A stretch of 8,373 bases of DNA, taken from contig CAADVJ010000030.1 of NCBI GenBank assembly GCA_900752475.1, positions 1 to 8,373 of the forward strand, read 5' to 3'. Each line of letters begins with the position of its first letter. Positions within the stretch are counted from its first letter, which is position 1. This DNA is from an uncultured Collinsella sp. (GTDB taxonomy: Bacteria; Actinomycetota; Coriobacteriia; Coriobacteriales; Coriobacteriaceae). The position numbers and the translations under genes are program-made. The notes below the pieces were generated by a model. The model had not been told where the DNA came from. It was given only the letters and a program-made list of their open reading frames with translations, and searched no databases. Positions 1-5,275 of this stretch are shown here, piece after piece.

Positions 1-28
1 CCCAATCCAGGGGCACGGAAACGACAGG

Positions 29-97
29 AGCCCCCGCTCGTGACCGCGGGTCGGGGCTGCGACAATGTTGTTGAAGTGCCAGAGGCGCAGCCGCGCC
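29..97 (+). other. Hairpin-forming leader upstream of the IS110 transposase
   Basis: The leader can fold into a hairpin at 29-58 (arms starting AGCCCC and ending GGGGCT, with one mismatch and two G-U pairs) and a smaller one at 84-97 (GGCGC, loop AGCC, GCGCC). In the IS110 subgroup, which includes IS621, the guide RNA is encoded in this position, between the left end and the transposase gene. Here the region is short and cut by the window edge. It may be part of such an RNA or simply a structured leader. Confidence 0.25.
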
Positions 98-119
98 GCA
101 ACGAGGTTGGGAGGCTCCC

Positions 120-1241
120 GTGCCTAGATATTCTACCGCCTTCGGAATGGACGTACACCTCAGGTCCACCACCGTCTGCGCGCTCGACGCGGAGACGGGC
201 GAGGCCGTGACGAGGAGGTTCCGCGGCAACCCCTGGGGCGAGGTCGCGGAGTGGATGTCGGGCTTCCCGGGCCCGTCGCTCGCCGCCTACGAGAGCGGCT
301 ACCTCGGCTTCGCCCCGCAGAGGGAGCTCTCCGGGCTCGGCGTCGACTGCGTCGTCGCGGCCGTCTCCAAGGTCCCGAGGTCGGCGGCAGACTTCTCGTC
401 CAAGAACGACCGCAACGACGCGGCCAGGATGGCCAAGGCGATACTGTCGCACGATATCTCCCCGGTATGGGTGCCGTCCCCCGAGATCGAGGGGCTCAGG
501 GACCTCGCCGGGGCCCACGACGCGGCGACCGCGAGGCTCGCGGCGGCGAAGCAGCGGCTCCTGGCGTTCCTGGCCCGCCGCGGCTACGCCTACGGCGGCA
601 CGACGCCGGCCGGAAACCCCCGGAGGTACTGGACGTACGACTTCCTCAGGTGGCTCGACAAGGTTCGGCCCGCCGACGACGGCGGCATCCGGGCGCTCGC
701 GGCGCTGAGGAACGAGGTCGAGGCGGCCGCCGAGACGCGCGACGACCTCCTCGCCGAGTACAGGGCCGCCGTCGCGGCGGGCCCCCTCTCGGCCGAGGTC
801 GAGGCGCTCCAGTCGATCAAGGGGTGCGGGTTCGCGCTCGCCGCCGCCTTCGCGTCCGAGGTCGGCGACTTCTCGAGGTTCCGCTCCGGCAGGCAGGTGA
901 CGGCCTACTTCGGCCTCGCCCCGAAGCAGAGGTCGAGCGCGGACTCCGTGCGCCTCGGCGGGATCAGCGGGGCCGGCAACGCGCTCGTCAGGAAGCTGGC
1001 GGTCGAGGGGTCCTGGTGCTACGCCCAGGCCGGGCACCAGCCCAAGCTGATGCCCAAGGGCTCCGGCGTCCCCCTCGAGATAAGGATGCACGGGAGGAAG
1101 GGGTCCGAGCGCCTGCTCCGGCGCCGCGAGGAGATGCTCGCCAGGGGCATGCCCCAGGCGAAGGCGAACGCCGCCACCGCCGCCGAGCTCGTGAGGTGGC
1201 TGTGGGCCCTCGGCACGATGTGCCGGGAGGCCGGCGAATAG
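120..1241 (+). CDS. IS110-family transposase (DEDD recombinase)
   Basis: A 373-residue protein of usual family length. The N-terminal RuvC-like DEDD domain shows Asp11 in GMDVH, Glu58 in AYESG, and Asp97 and Asp100 in KNDRND, the expected metal-binding set. A helical linker follows (about 110-225). The C-terminal transposase domain starts at SIKGCGFALAAAF (232 on) and continues with GLAPKQRSS and RLGGISGAGNALVRKLA; Ser272 or Ser273 is the likely catalytic serine of this domain. Family members recombine DNA under the guidance of an RNA encoded by the element's own non-coding end. The GTG start at 120 is chosen because GGGAGG lies 5 bases upstream; the next in-frame ATG would remove Asp11. AGG is a very frequent arginine codon here, unlike in the neighbouring sugar genes, which fits acquired DNA. 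The frame looks intact. Confidence 0.93.
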   Translation: MPRYSTAFGMDVHLRSTTVCALDAETGEAVTRRFRGNPWGEVAEWMSGFPGPSLAAYESGYLGFAPQRELSGLGVDCVVAAVSKVPRSAADFSSKNDRNDAARMAKAILSHDISPVWVPSPEIEGLRDLAGAHDAATARLAAAKQRLLAFLARRGYAYGGTTPAGNPRRYWTYDFLRWLDKVRPADDGGIRALAALRNEVEAAAETRDDLLAEYRAAVAAGPLSAEVEALQSIKGCGFALAAAFASEVGDFSRFRSGRQVTAYFGLAPKQRSSADSVRLGGISGAGNALVRKLAVEGSWCYAQAGHQPKLMPKGSGVPLEIRMHGRKGSERLLRRREEMLARGMPQAKANAATAAELVRWLWALGTMCREAGE

Positions 1242-1249
1242 ACATAGCC

Positions 1250-1441
1250 CCCGTCCCGGCGAGCCGGGCAGCCTTCGGGGACACCCCCGTTCTCGCTGTG
1301 CGCGCGGCGGCCGCCGCATCCGCGTCGACAGACTTGGGGAGCCCCGCCGAAGGAGAGGATTGCGGGCCGCCGGAGCGGTATCCGCGGATATGAGACTGAG
1401 CCGAAGGCGTCGACGACATGCCGGGGGCGGACCGGGACGGG
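1250..1441 (+). ncRNA. Candidate IS110 guide (bridge/seeker) RNA region
   Basis: This segment begins 8 bases after the transposase stop and is bracketed by a perfect 10-bp inverted repeat, CCCGTCCCGG (1250-1259) with CCGGGACGGG (1432-1441). Inside it lies a perfect 8-bp repeat, GCCTTCGG (1271-1278) with CCGAAGGC (1401-1408), and local hairpins such as GCGG-TAT-CCGC (1375-1385). A local hairpin at 1255-1268 competes with the outer stem. No plausible protein frame fills the region. In IS1111-type members of the family the guide RNA is encoded downstream of the transposase, as here. High G+C makes chance pairing more likely, so this is a candidate only, and the RNA ends are not known. Confidence 0.4.
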
Positions 1442-1442
1442 T

Positions 1443-1880
1443 TCAACGGCAGGCCCCGCCGACCGATTGCAAGCGGTCGGCGGGGCCATTGTGGCTCTTG
1501 ACAGCGGATTGGGTCATATGAGCGAGCAGCAGCATGCTGCACTGGGCGGCAACCATGGTGGAGCCGTCGTTGAGCACCTTGCCGGCGGGCATGCGACGGT
1601 TCATGGAAGCCGTGAAGTTCTTGGCGGTGGTGCCGGCAACCATGATGCCCATGACGCCCATGGTGAAGTTGTACAGCTTGTTGCACCAGTCGATGAGCGG
1701 CTGGGGCAACGTGATTCCAACTACGCCGGGAAGGGTGGCGATCAGCAGAAAGATCGAAGAGGTAAGGACGATGGGCATGCACCCAAGGAATCCGTCTTTG
1801 ATGGCCTGGAGGTAGATGTTTCTCGAGATCTTCTCGAAGAACGGTTGATGCTTTTCGAGCATCTTTACGATGGCGTCCAT
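1443..1880 (-). pseudogene. Truncated PTS EIIC permease (lactose/cellobiose family), N-terminal remnant
   Basis: The first 129 or so codons are a clear paralogue of the intact permease at 3340-5100. Shared stretches include NIYLQAIKDGFL, NFTMGVMGIMVAGTTA and NRRMPAG. The intact relative has 586 residues, so more than three quarters of the protein is missing, including the conserved IHG and NEP substrate motifs and any EIIB domain. Homology ends at about base 1494. The frame then runs through the boundary hairpin, adding about 16 unrelated residues (HNGPADRL and on), and stops at 1443. The start is ATG at 1880 behind AAAGGAG, with 5-6 bases spacing. Start, ribosome site and upstream operators are all intact, so loss probably came from the insertion or a deletion linked to it. 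The remnant keeps the first membrane segments but cannot work as a transporter. Confidence 0.85.
1452..1487. repeat. Perfect 14-bp stem-loop at the IS/EIIC boundary
   Basis: GGCCCCGCCGACCG (1452-1465) and its exact complement (1474-1487) enclose an 8-base loop. It resembles a strong intrinsic-terminator stem but has no T-run on either strand: leftward it is followed by TGCCGTTGAACC and rightward by ATTGTGGCTC. It lies between the end of EIIC homology and the structured end of the IS. It may be the old terminator of the EIIC gene with its T-run displaced by the insertion, a hairpin target chosen by the element, or part of the element's end. Confidence 0.6.
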
Positions 1881-1983
1881 AGAGCTCCTTTGCTACTTGA
1901 TGCGCGATGCATGTGGATGGAACTGGTCGTCGATGGATGGTCAGGACTGCCCGGAAACCTTCCTGCTTAAGGAAGGCATTGCG

Positions 1984-2027
1984 AAATGACAACGTTGTCA
2001 TTTCATTAATGACAACGTAAGACATTT
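1984..2027. promoter_or_regulatory. Tandem LacI-type operators between EIIC remnant and divergent lacI gene
   Basis: Site 1 (1984-2003) is a perfect 20-bp palindrome with half-site AAATGACAAC and a central CG, typical of the LacI/GalR family. Site 2 (2008-2026) repeats the first 11 bases of site 1 exactly (AATGACAACGT) but has a degenerate right half. The dyad centres are 23 bp apart, close to two helical turns, so two repressor dimers could bind the same DNA face. The sites lie 113-136 bases upstream of the EIIC start and about 70-100 bases upstream of the putative lacI promoter. They are probably bound by the adjacent LacI protein. I could not place the leftward promoter with confidence. 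A small hairpin (1958-1976, CCTTCC/GGAAGG) lies in the presumed EIIC leader. Confidence 0.75.
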
Positions 2028-2066
2028 TTGGAAGAGCAACAAGGATTTACGGGTGAGCGGTCGATA

Positions 2067-2113
2067 TTGTCCGGTAAACGGTTGATTTGTCAGTCGGGCA
2101 GGTAGTGTATGCT
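2067..2113 (+). promoter_or_regulatory. Promoter of first lacI gene with upstream 17-bp box
   Basis: A -35-like TTGTCA (2087-2092) and a -10-like TATGCT (2108-2113) are 15 bases apart, shorter than ideal. Directly upstream is the box TTGTCCGGTAAACGGTT (2067-2083), which recurs with two changes at the same place before the second lacI promoter (6931-6947). The box contains AA-n-CG-n-TT, the general core of LacI-family operators. The promoter match is moderate; the shared position of the box supports it. Confidence 0.45.
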
Positions 2114-2155
2114 AGAACGCAAAAAACAAGCGATGCAAAACCGACTGGAGAAGTA

Positions 2156-3166
2156 GTGGCAACGATGGACAAGAAAAATGTCTCAATGAACGATGTGGCA
2201 GTTGCCGCGGGCGTTTCTCTCAAGACGGTGTCGCGCGTGATCAACGAGCCCGATAGCGTGCGTGAGTCGACGCGCGATAGGGTCCATGCTGCCATGGAAG
2301 CGCTTGAGTTCCGGGCGAACTTTGCCGCGCGTTCACTCAAGTTGGGCCGTTACGGGTGCATCGGCGTGGTGCTGTTCCACTTGTCGGGCGGCAACGTGGA
2401 CATGATTGACGGTATCGCCGATGCCGCCGCAGAGCGAGGCTTTGCGCTCACGATGATTAAAAAGCGGGCGGGGGAGAAGATGACCCTTGCCGAAGCGGCA
2501 CGTAGGATGTCGCAGCTTCCCGTCGACGGCATGATTTTCAACCTGCGCCAGATGGTCGATGACTTTGATACCTTTGAGGCGCCGAAAGACCTCAAGACGG
2601 TGATTATCACGTCGATGGAACATCCTACCTGCTCTACCGTCAGTGACGACCAAGAGGGCGGCGCGCGCATGGCATGCGAGTACTTCTTGAATCGCGGACA
2701 CAAGAATGTGTACTTCGTCTCTGGTAAGAAAGAGTCGCTGGCGAGCCCGTGCCGTATGAAAGGTTGGCGTGCGGCACTCGAGACGCGTGGCATTGAGCCG
2801 CCCGAGCCTCTGCAAGGCGATTGGAATGCGGATAGTGGCTATGCTGCGGGCCTTGTGCTTGCCGATAAACCCGATTGCACGGCGGTCCTCGCGGCTAACG
2901 ACTGCATGGCAAACGGCGTGATGATGGCTTTACGTGACAAAGGGCTCAGTGTGCCCGACGACGTGTCCGTGATCGGCTTCGACGATGAGCTCTACAAGAC
3001 GATTCCCAACTCGATTCTGACGTCGGTGAAGTTCCGCCACCGCGAGCTGGGCGTCCGTGCGCTTAACGAGGTCGTTGCGGGCATAGAAGCTCCGAGCTCC
3101 AGAAGCCGTACGCTCGTCTCGGGCGTGTTGGTCGAGCGTTCCAGCGTAAAGGACTTGCGGGCGTAG
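2156..3166 (+). CDS. LacI-family transcriptional regulator (paired with truncated EIIC)
   Basis: A 336-residue sugar-responsive repressor. The N-terminal helix-turn-helix (about 10-30) reads NDVAVAAGVSLKTVSRVIN; Leu22 and Lys23 occupy the positions of E. coli LacI Tyr17 and Gln18, which set operator specificity. The hinge contains Leu61, matching the minor-groove leucine (LacI Leu56). The rest is the periplasmic-binding-protein-like effector domain, with GDWNADSGYAAG and VLAANDCMANGVMMAL. The start chosen is GTG at 2156 because GGAG lies 5 bases upstream; ATG at 2165 is an alternative, while an upstream TTG (2087) falls on the promoter. The gene is divergent from the EIIC remnant across tandem operators, so it probably repressed that permease. 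It is a diverged paralogue of the regulator at 7060-8097. With its transporter broken, it may now act on other sites or be redundant. The inducer is unknown. Confidence 0.92.
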   Translation: MATMDKKNVSMNDVAVAAGVSLKTVSRVINEPDSVRESTRDRVHAAMEALEFRANFAARSLKLGRYGCIGVVLFHLSGGNVDMIDGIADAAAERGFALTMIKKRAGEKMTLAEAARRMSQLPVDGMIFNLRQMVDDFDTFEAPKDLKTVIITSMEHPTCSTVSDDQEGGARMACEYFLNRGHKNVYFVSGKKESLASPCRMKGWRAALETRGIEPPEPLQGDWNADSGYAAGLVLADKPDCTAVLAANDCMANGVMMALRDKGLSVPDDVSVIGFDDELYKTIPNSILTSVKFRHRELGVRALNEVVAGIEAPSSRSRTLVSGVLVERSSVKDLRA

Positions 3167-3188
3167 ACGTGCTCGGCCTGCTCGTCTA

Positions 3189-3235
3189 AATCTGTAACAG
3201 GTGGGACCCGAAAACTCGGCTAGATGTTACAGATT
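3189..3235. repeat. 47-nt palindromic intergenic repeat, copy 1
   Basis: A perfect 11-bp inverted repeat, AATCTGTAACA (3189-3199) and TGTTACAGATT (3225-3235), flanks a 25-base centre ending in AAAACTCGGCTAGA. It lies 22 bases after the stop of the first lacI gene. Two further copies of exactly the same length follow the second lacI gene. There is no T-run after it, so a simple terminator role is unlikely. Confidence 0.8.
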
Positions 3236-3261
3236 GAGATGAACAGGAGGACGGGTGCGGT

Positions 3262-3307
3262 CTAAACAAAATGGCCCGCGCATCACACATCGATGCACGG
3301 GCCATTT
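3262..3307 (-). terminator. Rho-independent terminator of lacE, probably bidirectional
   Basis: Arms at 3269-3284 and 3292-3307 form a 16-bp stem with one G-U pair and a 7-base loop. Read leftward, the stem ends in ATTT and continues TGTTTAG, giving the T-rich tail of an intrinsic terminator 32 bases after the lacE stop. Read rightward, TTTATTGT follows, so it may also stop transcripts from the first lacI gene, which converges on it. Confidence 0.88.
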
Positions 3308-3339
3308 ATTGTCTGCGAGCGGCAGGTGGTGTCAGCGTC

Positions 3340-5100
3340 TTATGCCTCGAGGTTTTCCTCGATCCAGGCGACGGCACCCTTGGGATCCTTAGTGAGGTCG
3401 ATGTACTGTTTGCCCTTGGGCGACAGCAGCGTGATGCCCAGGCGGTCGGTGTCGGCCTTCATCTCGTTGTAATAGGTGCGAACCTGCGGAGCCAGGACGA
3501 TGACGTTGTACTGGTCCATGATGGCGTAGTGACTGCCGTAGGCACCGGCGTTGGCGGTAATGTCGATGCCCAGCTCGTCGGCGCCTTCCTTAAGCGCGTT
3601 GGCGAGCAGTGCAGAGGTGCCGGCGCCAGCGCACAGAACCAGAACCCTCAGATCCTTGCCCTTAAGGGCGGACGGAGCTGCGGAGGCCTCAGTGGCAGAA
3701 GCGGTCTCGACAACAGGAGCCTCAACGGCGGGGGCGTCAGCGGTCTTGACGGTCTTGGTCTCCTCGGCCTCTTCTTCGGCCAGGGTCTCGGCCTCCTGCT
3801 TGCACAGGACGTTGTCGTAGGCCTTGCAGAACGGGTAGTAGATCAAGAAGTCAACGACCAGCAGGACGACAACCAGGACCAGAGAGATCGGCTGGAAGTT
3901 GGTGTCGATGAAGGTGCCGATCGGTCCGGGGAGTGCCCACGGCATGGCATAGATAAAGCCGTTCATGCCCAAAAAGTCGATGAAGAACTTACCAATGAGG
4001 ACGTTGGCCACGGGGGCAAACAGGAACGGGATCAGGAAGTACGGGTTGAGGATGATGGGCGCGGCGAACAGCAGCGGCTCGTTGACGGCGAACATCACGG
4101 GTACGACAGAGGCTTTGCCGACGGCCTTGAGCTGCTTGGAGCGCATAAAGAGCAGGAAGATGATCGGGACAATGAACGTGGCGCCGGTGCCGCCGAGTTC
4201 GCCGATGTAGTTACCGAAGTTCTCGGTCAGGGCGAGGGCGGGGTGACCGCCGGCCTGCAGCGTGGCGAGGTTAGTGGTGATGTTGCCAAACAGCGCGGCG
4301 TTGAGGGCAGGCTTAACGACCGAGGGGCCGTGGATGCCCATGAACCAGAACAGCGGGATCATGAACCAGATGAGGGCGAGGCCGGCGTAGGAATCGGCAG
4401 CGGCGAACAGCGGGCTCACCAGCGTGGAGATGACGTTGGCAAACGGGACGGCCAAGCAGGTGCGGCAGATAACGTCGATGACGGCGACAAACAGGATGGA
4501 GAAGCTGAAGGCGAAGATGTCGCGGAAGTTCTGGGCGATGGCGCCGGGGACTTCTTTGGGCAGCTTGATGGTGATGTCTCGCTTAATGCAGAAGGCATAG
4601 ATGTTGACCGTGGCAAATGCGGCGACAAAGGAGCTCAGCAGGCCCTTGGTGCCCATGTTGTCGGTAAAGAACACCGAGACATCGGCGCCGTCGATCTTGG
4701 CACTCGTCTGGGTAACGGCCAAGATGAGCATAGCGCACATGGCGGCGACCATGGTGCTCGTGGCGTTGATGGCCTTGCCGGCAGGCATGCGGCGGTTCTT
4801 GGAGCCGGTCAGCGCGCTTGCGGTGGTGCCGGCGACCATGATGCCCACGACGCCCATCGTGAAGTTGTAAACCTTGTTGCAGAAGTTCACGACGTCGACG
4901 TTCCACCAGTCGGGCAGCGTAAAGCCGCCGACCGTGGCGACAACGCCCGGCAGGGTCGAAATAAGCAGGAAGACAGAAGAAGACAGGATGATGGGCATTG
5001 CTGCCAAAAAGCCGTCTTTAATGGCCTGAAGGTAGATGTTCTTAGAGACCTTGTCGAAGTACGGCTGACCTTTCTCCAAGAACTTAACGATCGATTCCAT
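3340..5100 (-). CDS. lacE: PTS lactose-type EIICB permease
   Basis: A 586-residue membrane protein that imports a beta-galactoside while phosphorylating it. The EIIC domain (about 1-432) has multiple hydrophobic segments, the family motif FMGIHGPSVVKP with His257, and the loop NEPLLFAAPIILNP with Glu341. A 50-residue acidic and Ala-rich linker (about 434-483) joins it to a C-terminal EIIB domain (about 484-586), whose phosphocysteine is Cys490 in VLVLCAGAGTSALL. A fused EIICB of this length is typical of LacE, whereas cellobiose systems usually have separate EIIB and EIIC. It lies 175 bases downstream of the lacG-like gene on the same strand and is probably co-transcribed. The start is ATG at 5100 with GAGGAG 8 bases upstream. 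No EIIA gene lies in the window. Lactose is inferred from fusion and neighbour; a cellobiose-type substrate remains possible. Confidence 0.9.
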   Translation of the reverse strand: MESIVKFLEKGQPYFDKVSKNIYLQAIKDGFLAAMPIILSSSVFLLISTLPGVVATVGGFTLPDWWNVDVVNFCNKVYNFTMGVVGIMVAGTTASALTGSKNRRMPAGKAINATSTMVAAMCAMLILAVTQTSAKIDGADVSVFFTDNMGTKGLLSSFVAAFATVNIYAFCIKRDITIKLPKEVPGAIAQNFRDIFAFSFSILFVAVIDVICRTCLAVPFANVISTLVSPLFAAADSYAGLALIWFMIPLFWFMGIHGPSVVKPALNAALFGNITTNLATLQAGGHPALALTENFGNYIGELGGTGATFIVPIIFLLFMRSKQLKAVGKASVVPVMFAVNEPLLFAAPIILNPYFLIPFLFAPVANVLIGKFFIDFLGMNGFIYAMPWALPGPIGTFIDTNFQPISLVLVVVLLVVDFLIYYPFCKAYDNVLCKQEAETLAEEEAEETKTVKTADAPAVEAPVVETASATEASAAPSALKGKDLRVLVLCAGAGTSALLANALKEGADELGIDITANAGAYGSHYAIMDQYNVIVLAPQVRTYYNEMKADTDRLGITLLSPKGKQYIDLTKDPKGAVAWIEENLEA

Positions 5101-5210
5101 AGTTCACGCTCCTCTTTGCATGAAATCTTAATGGCATGGACGTTGAAAACCTATATGGTCTCCCGCTTGCTAAAAGCCCGGGTGCAGGCGGGGTCGGTCC
5201 CAGGGGGAGA

Positions 5211-5254
5211 GAGGGGAGCGGCTGGGTTTGTATCGCATGGGGCCGCTCCCCCTC
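5211..5254 (-). other. Intercistronic stem-loop between lacG and lacE
   Basis: Arms GAGGGGAGCGGC (5211-5222) and GCCGCTCCCCCTC (5242-5254) pair over about 12 bp with one bulged base around a 19-base loop. It begins 22 bases after the lacG stop and has no T-run downstream, so it is unlikely to be a full terminator. It may stabilise the upstream message or lower the lacE share of the transcript. The rest of the 175-base gap holds only the lacE ribosome site; I see no convincing internal promoter. Confidence 0.5.
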
Positions 5255-5275
5255 GGGGGAAAGCGAGGCGATGCG

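Larger units (their letters stand above)
1..1451 (+). mobile_element. IS110-family insertion sequence, left end not defined
   Basis: One transposase gene (120-1241) is flanked by at least 119 non-coding bases on its left and about 200 on its right, the compact one-gene layout usual for IS110 elements. The segment is visibly richer in G+C than the sugar-utilisation genes beside it and ends close to where an EIIC reading frame breaks off. IS110 elements make no conventional terminal inverted repeats and little or no target duplication, so the ends cannot be read from the sequence alone. The right end is placed at the base of a perfect hairpin (1452-1487) but could lie anywhere from 1441 to about 1494. 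The left end may lie before base 1. Confidence 0.7.

Noticed and set aside
251..1393. A 380-codon plus-strand frame overlapping the transposase
   Set aside because: The product is almost entirely Arg/Gly/Ala, as expected for a shifted frame of GC-rich coding DNA, while the overlapping frame has the full DEDD motif set.
20..1453. Near direct repeat AACGACAGG (20-28) and AACGGCAGG (1445-1453) as possible IS boundaries
   Set aside because: It is only 9 bases with one mismatch in GC-rich DNA, and IS110 elements do not normally create duplications of this size. The ends cannot be fixed from it.
1..1514. 8-bp inverted repeat CCCAATCC (1-8) and GGATTGGG (1507-1514) around the IS
   Set aside because: The right copy lies inside sequence still homologous to EIIC, so it is probably native, and an 8-bp match over this distance is expected by chance.
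988..2025. A 345-codon minus-strand frame spanning transposase, IS end and EIIC remnant
   Set aside because: It is Arg/Pro/Ser-rich, crosses unrelated features and has no family similarity. The EIIC remnant is in a different frame.
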